DNA from: Paraconiothyrium sp. Pb-2020
Lineage: Eukaryota; Ascomycota; Dothideomycetes; Pleosporales; Didymosphaeriaceae
Length of the DNA: 64,000 nt
Reading direction: 5' to 3'
NCBI GenBank assembly: GCA_022419385.1
Contig: JAJUBI010000001.1
Location: 5,518,001 to 5,582,000, forward strand
Shown: positions 33,957 to 45,004 of the stretch, piece by piece
Numbering within the stretch: the first letter of the stretch is position 1
Layout of the letters: every line of letters begins with the position of its first letter
Made by a program: the position numbers and the translations under genes
Notes under the pieces: model-generated
What the model saw: only the letters and a program-made list of their open reading frames with translations
Database searches by the model: none
Told to the model about the DNA's origin: nothing

Positions 33957-34479
33957 AAGCACCGGCGGTAGCTAGGACTAAAAGTTGAAATAGCAAGCAG
34001 CAGCGATTTTCAGTCAAAGTTCTTCGACATGCGATATCACAGTAGTTACGATTACAGTGATGGTTCGTCAGTGTTGATTGCGTTCATAAACAATCTGACG
34101 TTACCCCAGACCCCAGATCCTACGGATATCGATTTCCTCGGTCCTTACCGACGATCCCCACGCGTGCACGTCTCGCCAATATCGTCGTATTGGAAAGCTT
34201 GAAAACAGAATCTAGACCCACTACGCATGTAGCCAAGGAAAGTATGTCGCTAATCATTGGCTATATTTGCCCATCATCGATGCTGTTCTCTGAGAAAGCG
34301 GAGATCGACGCAATGATGATTATAAAAGGATGAATGAAGGCAGACGATGAAACAAACAACCCTTTCTTCGTGAGTCGGAAGTACATATGCTGTGTTCGTC
34401 CGATTTATCGGTGAAGCTAATCATCCCTACAGGCATAACTACCTAGAAGGTTTGTTCAAGCTGGAGCTATCATACGGAC
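33957..34479 (+). promoter_or_regulatory. promoter of the MFS transporter with a TATA box
   Basis: TATAAAAGG at 34321-34329 lies 151 bp upstream of the ATG at 34480, a sound fungal TATA element. A possible leader intron (donor near 34370, acceptor near 34432) would lie in the 5' UTR. TATA control fits a regulated transporter. Confidence 0.6.
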
Positions 34480-36042
34480 ATGTCGCACCAAATCACCACC
34501 GAACCTCAAACGGCCTCTGAGAGGGCCAAGTTCAAAGCATTTGCAGCCTTCGATGAAGAACTCGGCGCCACCAAGGAGAGAGATGATATCCAGATGACCG
34601 AAGCCTCTCTCTCCGATGCACAGAAGAAGCTCGAAGCAAAGGTCCTCCGCAAGGTGGATTGGCGGCTGATTCCCATTCTCGGACTTCTATACTCGGTCGC
34701 AGGTCTCGACCGTGTCAATCTCTCCAATGCGCGCGTCGCTGGCATGAACACGGATCTACGCTTCGACGTCGGCAATAGATACTCCATTGCGCTTCTAGTC
34801 TTTTTTATTACCTACTTTTTGTTTGAACTGCCCACAACTCTAATGCTCCGACCACTCAAGCCAAAGTACCTCCTAAATGGACTCGCAGTGTGTTGGGGAG
34901 CCGTGATGCTCGGTATGGGCTTTATCAATGACTGGCGATATGTCGTCGTGTGCAGGATGTTGATCGGAGTGTTCGAAGCCGGTTATTTGCCTTGCTGCAT
35001 GTTCTTACTAGCTACATGGTATGAACGGTTTGAGGTGCAATCGAGGATGAGTTGGTGAGTCGTTTTGTGCCGTTAGGTATAAAGTGTATGTGCTAACCGA
35101 GACTCAATCTCCAGGTGGTATTTGATCAATCTATCTGTCAGCGCATTTGGTAACATCCTCGCTTTCGCTATTGTCAAGTTGGACGGGGCCCACGGCATTG
35201 AAGGATGGAGATGGATTTTCATCGTTGAAGGGGCGGCAACTATTGGAATAGCCGTGATAGGCTATTTTCTCGTCATCGACTTTCCAGACAGGATGCTCGC
35301 AACGAATCAGCTCCAAGGCTTCACACAAGACGAACTCCAAGTCATACTTCACCGCATCGAGCGAGACCGAGGAGATTCACGGCCAGACAAACTCACCTGG
35401 GAAAAGTTCACAAGACATGTCGCCAACTGGGAGCTTTGGGTGTATGGCTTTATGTTCCTTACATGCTCTGCTCCTATATACGCGTTTGCTTACTTCATCC
35501 AAATCATTTTGGGTACCATCGTAGACAGTACGGCTGTTGTTTTCCTCTTATGTGCGCCGCCATATCTCTTTAGTATCATCTGGACTGTAGGATGCGCTTG
35601 GCTGGCCGATCGGTCCCACCTGCGTATGCCCTGGATGGTCGGAAACGCTGCTATCACAACCATGGGTCTCCTCATCACGGCATATTCCACAAACTCCGGG
35701 GCCCGTTACTTTGGGGTCTTCCTCGGTGTGAGCGGCTGTAATGCCAATCTACCCACCATTATAGCGTTCCAGAGCAACAATGTTCGCTCCGACTCGCGGC
35801 GCAGTGTTTCAAATGGCGTGCAATTGCTGTTTGCAGCGATCGGAGGTATATACGCTTCGACAACGTTCATGCAGAAGGAATATCCAACGTACAGGACGGG
35901 TGTCTGGTGTGCGGTAGCGACGCAACTCTTGCTCATCATGCTGTGTGCGGTAATGTACCTTCACTTTTCAAAGAAGAACAAGGCCGCGGACGAGTATGAC
36001 GAAGTCATTCAAGAGAGCGAAAGCTTCAGGTACACCTTCTGA
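34480..36042 (+). CDS. MFS transporter, allantoate-permease (DAL5/TNA1) type
   Basis: Exons 34480-35054 and 35115-36042 join as RMSW/WYLINL to 500 residues. The cytosolic N-terminus leads to KVDWRLIPILGLLYSVAGLD, then RVNLSNARVAGM, the hallmark opening of the fungal anion:cation symporter family. TM segments follow, including LLVFFITYFLFELPTTLML and RMLIGVFEAGYLPCCMFLL. The central loop (about residues 265-310) is charged. Further helices end at LLLIMLCAVMYLHF, with about 12 in all. Known members carry allantoate, nicotinate, pantothenate or dipeptides at the plasma membrane. The ribokinase upstream suggests a substrate that could yield ribose, such as a nucleoside; that is inference. Confidence 0.93.
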
Positions 36043-36530
36043 TTGGTGGCGGTTATGAGGGTGGTCACTTGTTATCTAGTCGGTGTAGTATTTCCGACCG
36101 CAGGACGGGACGTAGAGCAAACCAAATTTAGTCTATCCGTAGAGTTTTGTCCGTATTGGTCGATCAGTGGAAGCCGGAGACTATTCGGGAAGAAATGAGC
36201 GTACTTGTGGGTTGGGAGAGTATGCACCTCTGATTGATCGTGCTTGGTTGGACTGAATCAGTACGACAAATGTAGGCAAAGTTCCGATTCTGGTAAATCA
36301 GTATTGTGTTACGTCCGATTTGAAGTAGATGATTCCGTTGATAGGTGGTTCCTTCTTTCAATAAGGACGCACTAAACCCAAACTGGCCTGGGAGCAGCTC
36401 CTGACATCTCCACTGCTTACACAACAATCAATCCTCCGCCCCGACCATCCGCATTTCTCACGCCCTTAAAGATCCAAGCTAGTTCAACTTTCTCCCACCC
36501 CAGCAAAGTCTGTTCACTTTTCTCATCTCA
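36043..36530. other. intergenic between MFS and AKR genes
   Basis: This is the MFS 3' flank and the AKR promoter. A C/T-rich stretch precedes the AKR start. No gene is seen. Confidence 0.5.
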
Positions 36531-37728
36531 ATGTCCCCAAAGCTCATCTTCGGCACTGGAAGCCTCGGCATGGCCGGGACAGGCTCTTTCCAGGACGTGG
36601 ATTCTGTGCGCCCACTCATGTCTACGTTGAAAGAACATGGGATAACGCAACTCGATACTGCTGCTCGGTATCCGCCACCAAGCCCGGGTCTGGCAGAGCA
36701 ACTAGTTGGGTCGACAGCTGAGGGGTTCGTTGTCGATACGAAAGTGCTTACAGATGTGAGCACAGATGGAAGGGGTGATTTGGGGAAAGAAAAGATGGAG
36801 AGAAGTGTCGATGCGAGCCTGGGGAGACTGAAAAGACGAAGCGTAAGTTGCTCGACCTTCACTGGCAGATTGGGACCAGATTGCCTGTGGCTGATCAATC
36901 CCCTGCGTTGACCCAATTTTCTCCGGGGATTTTCGTAGATAGTTTTGCTGACCACAATTGATCGCAGATCAACATTTTATACTCACATCGTGCAGATCCA
37001 GCTACACCTCTCGTAGATCAAGTCAGGAACTTCAACGAGCAGATACGACAAGGACACTGCAAACATGTGAGTTCGACAAGTTTCTTTCACACAGTTCATT
37101 AGTGTATTGACCCAACTTAAGTGGGGTGTGTCAAATACCCCGCCTGCCATACTGGAAGAGATGCTCAAGATTTGCGAAAAGAATGGATGGCAGAAACCGG
37201 GTTACTACCAAGGAAGTTACAGCCTCATCACAAGAGGAATGGAAACAAAGCTCTTCCCCATACTACGCTCTGCGGGCATGCACTTCAACGGTTATCAGTA
37301 CGTGTTGTCCTTGATCACTTTGAAGAGGACGCCAAACGCCTGACCGCACTTCAAGACCTCTCGCGGCCGGTTTCTTGACAGGAAAGTTCGTGAACAACGA
37401 TTACACCGGGACGCGCTTTGACGCAAGTTCGCCAGTCGGGAGTGTGATGCAGAAGATGTTTTCTGGTGATCAACTAATGGTCGCTATGAAGAAATTCGAC
37501 GTTGCTGTCCGAGCCGAAGGGCTGACTCCGCCGGAGGTAGCTATACGTTGGCTGATGCATCATTCTGTGCTTGGCGATGAAGATGGTATTATCTTGGGTG
37601 CCAGCCGAATTGAACAGGTCCATGACACCGTTGCTTTAACTAAGAAAGGGCCTTTGGAAGGTAATGTTTTGGCATTAGCAGAAGAGCTTTGGCACGATGT
37701 AAAGAGCTTGAGAAGCGAAATCATCTAA
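36531..37728 (+). CDS. aldo-keto reductase, AKR7-like
   Basis: Exons 36531-36842, 36968-37066, 37122-37297 and 37356-37728 join in phase to 319 residues. The last junction restores NGYQPLAAGFLTGKF, the conserved block that AKR7 enzymes write as Y.PLAGG.LTGK. Catalytic residues are in place: Asp in LDTAARY, Tyr in ARYPPP, Lys in VVDTKV and His in LYSHRADPATP. WGVSNTPPA and YQGSYSLITRGMETKLFP also fit. AKR7 members reduce dialdehydes such as succinic semialdehyde or aflatoxin dialdehyde with NADPH, but the substrate here is not set by sequence. The first intron, at 125 bp, is about twice the local norm. Confidence 0.9.
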
Positions 37729-38299
37729 GAGATTAGCCGAAGCAACCTATTGGAGATTCAAACACAGCAACGTTAGTCGCCCTGTCAAACATCATGTAAT
37801 CTCGAATTTTTTGGCCTTCAACACTCCTATCGTTGAGCGAAACTGCTATTGTGATTATTCAGCCTCGTACGGTAAGTAAAATATATGCGAAAGTCTCAAG
37901 TGCTTACTAGATGCAGGCTGAGCCTAGCCATAAGCAGATGCAGTCTAGTTCGGAGGATTCGTCCGGTCCGAATGTTGGGGCGGATGGAGATAAGTCTCGG
38001 CACATAGTCGGACAAGCACAGCCGGTGGATCTTACACGCTTACTCGACTGATACAAAAGTGCCGTTGTTGGCAAGAATTTTCTAGAGCACAATGTTGCTT
38101 CAACTGTTCACGAATACCGTCAGCGAGATTTCTATCGTTCATCCCTGATTCACATCTTCTGATAAATTGGTCAACCTGTATCTTCTTTGTCAAAGCTAGG
38201 CAAGAGAGCACATCATTGCGCTATATTATCCATCCGTTCTTTTGTACCAATTTTACGAGCAGTCCAAACTGTTACAGTCACACAACCGACCTCGACATC
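37729..38299. other. intergenic between AKR and SDR genes
   Basis: The reading frame of the SDR gene is open upstream to 38216, but that part is leader-like. No gene is seen. Confidence 0.45.
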
Positions 38300-39007
38300 A
38301 TGAAAGTCCTCATAACAGGTGCAACCGGCACAATTGGCTCCGCCATCTTGAGGCACTGTCTCCAAGAACCATCTATAACATCAGTCATTGCGCTCTCACG
38401 TCGCCCTCTCTCTCAAGATGTCACTTCCTCAAAACTCAGCACCATCATTGTGTCTGACTTCGCAAACTATGACGCCACTCTTCTTTCCCAAATACTGTCC
38501 GCAGACGCAGCAATCTGGGCCATGGGTACTACAGATGCGAACCACGAAGTAAATGTTGTCTATCCCCATGCATTCTTCACAGCCCTCCTCGATGCGCGCA
38601 AGAACAGCGAGTATAGATCTCAACGCTTACGCTATGTACGTGTCAACGGCGCATTTACGGAAAGCGATCAGAACCGTTCGTTATGGTTCTATGCCGAGGC
38701 TAGAAAGCTGCATGGGATGTCCGAAGCCAGAACACTGGAATTGGGCGAACAGTACCGCGATGTGTGCCAGACATTTGTGGTGAAGCCGGGAGGCGTAGCA
38801 ACCCAAGGTGCGTGGGCGATGGAGTGTGTCGGAAAAATGCTCGGTGATGGAATGGTGATCGGCCATGAGACACTAGGAGCTTTTGTAGCGGATTTGGTCG
38901 TTCGTGGTGAGGAAGAGGAAGGCACGATTTCGAATAAAAGGATGGTCGAGAAGGGATCTACACTACTCAGGGACAGGGCGAAAGGAGAAGCTCATACAGA
39001 TCAGTGA
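38300..39007 (+). CDS. atypical short-chain dehydrogenase / NAD(P)-binding protein
   Basis: A single exon of 235 residues starts MKVLITGATGTIGSAILRHC, the beta-alpha-beta dinucleotide fold with GxxGxxG. SRRPL after strand two would contact NADP phosphate. AAIWAMGTTDANHEVNVVYP resembles the HTATIP2/NmrA-like extended SDR group. The usual YxxxK is not clear: FYAEARKLHG offers Tyr and Lys four apart (YAEARK), so activity is uncertain. No signal or membrane segment is present. The substrate is unknown. Confidence 0.82.
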   Translation: MKVLITGATGTIGSAILRHCLQEPSITSVIALSRRPLSQDVTSSKLSTIIVSDFANYDATLLSQILSADAAIWAMGTTDANHEVNVVYPHAFFTALLDARKNSEYRSQRLRYVRVNGAFTESDQNRSLWFYAEARKLHGMSEARTLELGEQYRDVCQTFVVKPGGVATQGAWAMECVGKMLGDGMVIGHETLGAFVADLVVRGEEEEGTISNKRMVEKGSTLLRDRAKGEAHTDQ

Positions 39008-39476
39008 ATCCGGCCACAGCCGACGCTCTTCATAGGGCTTTGCGTTATGGACATTGTTCGGCTTCTCTTTCATGAACCAATGGGATCCCACTCGACAATA
39101 TGCACATACACCTCACAGCCCGATATCTTATCTTTCACGCGACGATCATCTGATCTATGTATATAGTAATGATGCGCGGTTCCATACTCTTGTGTAATCG
39201 ATTTGTGTTATTCAGCTCCTATGTTACTTACCAAAGGTAATCAGCCGCACATGGCTAAAACCAATACCCAATTGTCTCATGTGCCAGTCAATAGATCGAA
39301 CAAAGGACTAAGACAATCAGCTGCAGTGCTGATCAATTACATCTTTATCCACGTTCTCTTTGTTCGATTGTTCGTCACAGCGTTCTTGGTGCCAGAACAA
39401 TTATATACCTATGGTTCGCTTCAAATTATCATCTCCTCTATTCACGTTAAACTTACCACAACTACCATCCACTACA
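39008..39476. other. intergenic between SDR and gEgh16-like genes
   Basis: This is 3' flank plus the promoter of the secreted protein. A short ATATA motif near 39400-39410 (TTATATAC) is a weak TATA candidate about 70 bp before the ATG. Confidence 0.45.
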
Positions 39477-40190
39477 ATGATAAACATGCACTCCCTTCTA
39501 TTTATTAGCGCATTCACGGCATTCGTAGCCGCACATTCCAAGATCACAGGCGTGACCGGCAATTTAGGTGGCAACGGATCTGCTCTCGGTGTCCTTGGAG
39601 CCATCGTTCCCAACCAAGGAAGCAACATTGAAACCCAACGCGATACCACAGTCTTCCCCCGGCCGCATGAACTTAAGATCGACGGTCTCGGCAAGGTGGG
39701 CGTCAAGACGGCCAACGTGACGGTTGTCGAAGGGGGTACCGCGCTCGAATCTTCTGATCTCGAGGCCACGCTCAAATTAAGCGGTAATGAACTGCCGCAA
39801 GTGAGCGCTGACGGCAACGGCACCCTCTCGGGAACGTATCACATCGTAGCCGGTGATGGCGCGGGTCCGATTTATGCGGTAATTGATACTACCGCGAACG
39901 GAAAGTTTTCGGAAGGTATTGAGGCGGAAGTCACGCAGAATGTGCCTGGGAATAAAGGACGTATTCGAGCTGGCGGCTACGTACCCTACTCGTTCCCGAA
40001 GAGGTCGCTCAGAAGGCGTGCACCGGTTGTAAATCTGGACTACCCCTTTACAATCGCGGTACCGAAGGACGTCGACTGTAAGGGCAGAGTGGCAGGCAAG
40101 ATGGGAGTGTGCTTTATTAAGATCACCAATTTGAATCACAACGGCCCGTTCGGGTGCACTATCGCATTCCAGATACCTGACAGGGCTTAG
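39477..40190 (+). CDS. gEgh16 / MAS-type secreted protein
   Basis: A single exon of 237 residues starts at 39477 (MINMHSLLFISAFTAFVAAH), a signal peptide of about 18 residues; the second Met three codons on could also serve. The mature start HSKITGVTGNLGGNGSALGV is the gEgh16 hallmark, followed by RDTTVF. The C-terminal part has VPKDVDCKG, a Cys, and FIKITNLNHNGPFGC, the conserved end of the family. A basic RRSLRRR stretch at about 181-189 could be a processing site. Family members are highly expressed in appressoria or during early plant infection in Blumeria and Magnaporthe, but occur in non-pathogens too. Confidence 0.85.
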   Translation: MINMHSLLFISAFTAFVAAHSKITGVTGNLGGNGSALGVLGAIVPNQGSNIETQRDTTVFPRPHELKIDGLGKVGVKTANVTVVEGGTALESSDLEATLKLSGNELPQVSADGNGTLSGTYHIVAGDGAGPIYAVIDTTANGKFSEGIEAEVTQNVPGNKGRIRAGGYVPYSFPKRSLRRRAPVVNLDYPFTIAVPKDVDCKGRVAGKMGVCFIKITNLNHNGPFGCTIAFQIPDRA

Positions 40191-40896
40191 TAAGGGTATC
40201 AGGTAATGACGGGGGAGGGGTGATAGCGGCCATGGCGATTACCATGTCAACAGCATCGCAGTCTTCAAGTCGGTGCTCACTGCATTTTCTGCATCATGGT
40301 TAAATGATTTCTTAATGAAATAGAACCAAGAAACCTGCATTACAGTGACAACAGAGAAAGAAGATACCGAGGCTGTACCTAGACGTCAATGCTGTTAGAG
40401 TCCGACTGAATTTGAGGCCTGGAGAGATGGAAAGATTGAAAGACAGGCTTCCAAGCAAACTTGTCGAAAGTCCATATATTTAGTGTCCCCGGTGTTGACA
40501 GACCATTGAAATCATTCCTTGTTACTAGGGTATGTGGTAAATCCGTTGTACATGAGCGGCGGAGTCTGTGGTAGGTCATGTCATCATCCTAGGTCGAGAC
40601 CGCGAACCAGGACGTAACACTCCATTGCACTGCCCAATCCAGTAGTGGTAAAAATTCATCGATATTAGGTCCACATCGCAACCCGGATCTGCAGACGGCC
40701 GGGGTACTTGGTTGCGTACCGGGAGTCGATGCTTGGAGTACCGCCTCGGTTACGCTGAGCCCTATCGCCGAAGCATCGCCGACAGCCGTTTGGAGAATCA
40801 GACCACTTTCGTTACCAGCGTCACAAAAACATTGCGCCAATCGCCTCTTGCTTTTCTCTTCTTCGAGTGTCAATCAGTGCTCAACGAACATCCACA
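40191..40896. other. intergenic
   Basis: Only short frames without features. It contains the 3' flank of the gEgh16-like gene and the promoter of the small membrane protein. Confidence 0.45.
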
Positions 40897-41526
40897 ATGA
40901 ACACTGTAAGCTTCAAACCTCACGACTATAATTGTCAAAGCTCATATCGAACAGATCAAATCGGTATAGTACGTCACCTTAAGGTCCAGCGCAGCAACCG
41001 AACCTCCCAGTATCCGTCATCCGGATCTACTGCTTTCCAGACATACGAGTTTCAGGAACCATGCGCATGCTAATACATCTCCAGCTACGGCTGGGGTACC
41101 TTAATCGTCGCCGGCGGCGGCGCCTACTACTTCGCCAAACGCTCCATCAACGAAGACCGCGCACGCAAAGCCGACCTCGACGCCCAGAAACGACTCGCGC
41201 AGTACCAGCTCGAGCAAGCATACAGCCAGTCTCCTCCAACACCTAAGCCGACGCCTTCAAACATGCCCGCCTACGCCGGTAAACCGTATACGCCGCCCGC
41301 GCCAAAGTCGGTCACAAGCGAGCTTGGGAAGAAGCGAGGAATGATGGGGGAGGATAAGGATTGGCATACGGCGCATGATGAGGCGGGGAACCCGAGCCAG
41401 GAGGCGAATAGCGATCCGGCACCTACAAGGCATGCGCCCGAAGATGAGGCGCAGAAGATGAGAGAGAAGAGCAAGTATGAGGCCAGTGACGTCTATCGGA
41501 GTCGAAAGGGAGACCGGTTTTCATAA
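40897..41526 (+). CDS. small single-span membrane protein (DUF4748-like), 5' end unresolved
   Basis: The main exon is 41085-41526, entered at a CTCCAG acceptor. A stop (TAA) lies in frame just 5' of it, so an upstream exon must exist. It reads YGWGTLIVAGGGAYYFAKRS, a membrane helix, then INEDRARKADLDAQKRLAQY, a charged coil, then a Pro-rich and polar tail ending KGDRFS. This plan fits the small fungal DUF4748 proteins, which probably sit in a mitochondrial or ER membrane; their function is unknown. The likely start is ATG AAC ACT at 40897 followed by GTAAGC, but that donor is phase 0 while the acceptor needs phase 2. A microexon may lie between them. The start is therefore provisional. Confidence 0.6.
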
Positions 41527-41903
41527 GGGGAGGACAGGATGCTGCTTGAGAAACATGCGGGAGTTATTGTTCAGTTAGTGATCAGGGAAGCTGGTCAACG
41601 CGTTCAAATCGGACAGTGGACCCTGAAGGAATGTAAAGATTGCACGATGTTGTACCATATTACAAGCTGTCTGCAACGGACAGTCCGCGTAGCGGAACTG
41701 TATTGAATGATCCACTCTACACCCGTCCCTTGGGTTCCTCAATCAAGTTCATGCTGCCTTTCTACTGGACCGTGGCTGACGGATCAGAGACAGGATATGC
41801 ATATAAATCCTGAACTTCAACGCAGTATATTGGGGTACAGTGCGACGTCTGACTATCGAGTATGCAATTATCGTCTGAAAATCTTCCCAGGACCACTCCT
41901 AAC
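41527..41903. other. convergent 3' region
   Basis: The small membrane protein and the Pom34-like gene end here. Nothing further is seen. Confidence 0.45.
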
Positions 41904-42817
41904 TTAAGTGAAAAGGTTGCTCCTCGGGCTGTCCCTGCGCTTCTCGTACAGCCACTTATTGTTCAATCCCACACTCGCCTTTCCTGTGCTCGGTGTTGGT
42001 GTGCTAGGCGCTGCACTCGAGCTACTATCCCCAAAGAGGCTGCTGCTTGATCCCCCGAAGCTCATCCTCTTTGTAGCAGATCCACCGTTTACCGCTTTCT
42101 GGAAGAGAGGGCTTCCTGTGCTGGGAGAAAAGGGGGAGTTCGACGTTGATTTTCCCAGACTTGCACGCGGGCTGCCAGACAGTGGAGACTGCGTGCCCTG
42201 GGCGCTGAAGCTACTCCGCGGGGTTGACTTCTGGTAGCGCGGAGGGGTCACATAATTCGGTGACGCATATCCAGACCCTGGTGACTGTGGCACGGAGACA
42301 CCTGGTTTCAGGCCCATGGCCTGTCGTTGTGAGGGTGTGAGAGGGATATCAGCGATGTCGTCGGGGAAATAGCGGCGCGCGAGGGGCATGAAGGCTCGGA
42401 GGAGATTGACGAGGAAGATGAGACGGAAGAGAAAAAGTGTCCACTCGTCTCCCTGATAGGGTAGCTGGTGTAGAAGGCCCAAAACAGGTTTGCTGTAGCT
42501 CGAATTAGTATTCCACAGTAGCTGTGCAATAGCGCAAGAGCTTACGAGACTGTTCGCAGCAGGGTTATCTGCGAGATGACCGAAGGAACCACGAAGGTGG
42601 CGACGAGAAACGACCCATTTGTGACAATCATCTTCACATTGCGCTCGTCGAAGGTGGTCGCATACTGGCGGCGGGCGATCTCATCAAATTGGGGGTGCTT
42701 CCACCTGCCTGGCGTAGATTCTTGTTCCCTTTGAGCAGACGGCGTCGCGGGCGCAGAGTTAGGCGTTCGCGGAATAATCTGGGCAGTGCCCTGTGTAGTT
42801 CGGGCGAGCTGGCTCAT
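41904..42817 (-). CDS. pom34: Pom34-type nuclear pore membrane protein
   Basis: Exons 42817-42546 and 42492-41904 join in phase to 286 residues (an alternative acceptor six bases upstream would add two residues). A Thr/Pro-rich N-terminus leads to ERNVKMIVTNGSFLVATFVV, the first membrane helix. The second is WTLFLFRLIFLVNLLRAFMP. Then comes FPDDIADIPLTPSQRQAMGL, a signature of the fungal nuclear pore complex component family. The C-terminal 150 residues are Ser/Pro/Gly-rich and disordered. Two helices and this length fit yeast Pom34, which anchors the pore membrane ring with Pom152 and Ndc1. Confidence 0.78.
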
Positions 42818-43195
42818 GGCGGACCGTTGCTGGGCTGTCGTGGTATTGTTTACTAGGTCTAAGACGGGCGGGTCGCCGGAATGGGGAGCGGCTGGTGAGA
42901 AGACTTGGGTAGCTGTACCTGTGTTGTTAGTAGCTGGCGGTTAGTGGTATGCAGAGAAGGCTCTACAAAGACATGTTGAAGGCGGGCTGTGGAGAAAGCG
43001 TGCTACTGAACGACGGTTTGTTTTCACAAAGTCGGTCTCCTTGGCATTCGGCGACCGCAACGGTCCGGGCGTCATACCCTGGCAACCAACCCCACTGCGG
43101 CCCTGCGGCAGTGCGGGCCTCCCGTCAGCGTACACTACGCATGCAAACCGGTCTTTCTTCTTCTTCACAGCCGCCCCTCCTCGATCCTGTGCAGT
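42818..43195. promoter_or_regulatory. divergent promoter of the Pom34-like and ligase-like genes
   Basis: These 378 bp separate divergent ATGs. A C/T-rich tract (about 43145-43190) precedes the ligase-like start. No specific site is recognised. Confidence 0.5.
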
Positions 43196-45004
43196 ATGGC
43201 CGGATTTGTCGAGCAGCTTGACGGCATCATTGCCGAGCTTCTCGCTGGCTATAATGCTTACACCACACTGCTCATTGTCACTCTTCTTGGATTCGTGGGC
43301 TGGGTCATCTACGATACTCAGGACTCTGACACTCACCCGCTCCTGCTTGCGAGGCAAGCGCAGGCCTCCTATGTGAGACAGCCTGGCGAGTCTGCTGTCT
43401 ACAGATCTCCCGAGCACCCTCATGGCTGTGAGACGAAGCTTGAATGATATAACTACCCCGCCGCTGACAACAAACAGACCCTCTGCGCACCGGTCTTGGG
43501 GTAAAGCCCCCCGGAGCCCCTATGTACACCGCTGGTCGTGATGGCGATCTACGAGACATCTGGCGACGCGTTACCGGCGAAATACCGCTCGACAAGGGCG
43601 CCACCTCGAGCGGACATGGCAACATTATGACCGTATTTGGCAAGGAAGGCGTGACCGACCATGCTATTGCCGATATCACCAAGGAGATTGTCATAATCGG
43701 AAAGCATCTCAAAGAACATGGCGCGAAGAGAGTGGCCATTTACCTCCCCAATAGCCTCGAGTTCCTCGTTACCTTATTCGCCGGCGCTTTCTACGAATTT
43801 GTCCCGATCCTGATCCCCTACAACCAGCCTCACCAGACGCTGATCGAGCTATTATCCAAGACTAATGCAGACTCGCTCGTTGCTGAAGCTGGTTCTGTTC
43901 CGCTTTCCGATATCGGAAAAGGCGTCTCAAGCTTGCGACAAGTTATCTGGACGGTGGAGAAGACAAGCAGGCACATGGATTGGAACGAGGTTCCAGAAGG
44001 TATCGGTGGCAAGATTGACGTCTCTGTCTGGCATCAGCTTGTTCAAGACCAGAGGACCGCATTTCCGGAGCTGCCCCAAGACGCACCCAAAGACGCAGGC
44101 AAAGCACCTAATGTGGTCTTTCTATGGCAGGAGGGTGCGGGTAAAGCAGCCGAGACTGTAGAATTCACACAACAGAACCTTGCCGCGGGTACCGGAGCTC
44201 TGTTATCTGCCCTTCCGGGTCCGCAGCGATTCAGTGCCTCCGATTCGTTCCTTCCCGCAGACACCTTCACCAACTCCTACACGTTATGCCTGACCCTGGC
44301 CGCCCTTTACGCACATGCCACAGTCATCATTAACTCAGTAGCTGGACCTGGAGTTGATCTCGCTCTCGCTACCCGCTCGATCGCTCCAACGATTGCAGTT
44401 GTATCGGCCGAAACTGCAGCGAAGCTTCACAGCACTACCACTAAGTCAATCACGAGCGGTCTGAAGAAATTCGCGCACTATCTTGAAACCCGAAGTCTTA
44501 CTTCTGGTCGGTTGCCCACGGACACTTTCTTGTCACGGCTCAACGCACCCACACGAGCCAGCATTGGCACGACCCCAGGCAAGCTACGTCTTCTTTTCGT
44601 TTCAGAGAGAGCTGGTTTGAACACACCGCCGCTTAGCTCAGAGGATCTTTCGGACCTTCGCATTTACACCAAAGCGCGCGTAGTCTATGCTTTGACGGCG
44701 GCCAAAGTAGCAGGAGCAGTCGCACAAACGAACATTTACGATTACAGGCGAGCCATCACCCCGTCAAACAAGCACAGTCACTTCGGTATCCCCTTGAGCT
44801 GCTTGGAGCTGAAGTTGAAAGACACACCGTCCCATAAGAATAGCGACGACCAGTTTGTGGGAGAAATCGTTGTTTCGGGCGCGTCTGTTGCGGGAGGGGA
44901 AACCGCTCTAGGTGTCAATGGTAAGCGACAAGCCTTCAAAACTCGTTGTCAGCTAACACTACGTAGGCACCATCAGAGAAGACCACACCATTGCATATGT
45001 GTAG
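43196..45004 (+). CDS. membrane-anchored acyl-CoA-ligase-like protein lacking core AMP-binding motifs
   Basis: Exons 43196-43427, 43478-44920 and 44967-45004 join in phase to 570 residues. An N-terminal helix (AYTTLLIVTLLGFVGWVIYD) anchors it. The next part fits the start of long-chain acyl-CoA synthetases: YVRQPGESAVYRSPEHP, GAPMYTAGRDGDLRDIW, then HGAKRVAIYLPNSLEFLVTL and PHQTLIELLSKTNADSLVAE. Where the ATP-binding loop (SGTTGxPKG) is expected, it reads VVFLWQEGAGKAAETVEFTQ, which keeps one Gly-Lys but not the motif. No YGxTE and no YxTGD are found, and the chain stops after GEIVVSGASVAGGETALG without the C-terminal subdomain. It is probably not a normal ligase. The even reading frame and clean introns argue against a pseudogene. 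Confidence 0.8.

Noticed and set aside
37260..37380. Apparent frameshift in the aldo-keto reductase
   Set aside because: A GTACGT..TCAAG intron at 37298-37355 restores the conserved PLAAGFLTGK block in phase.
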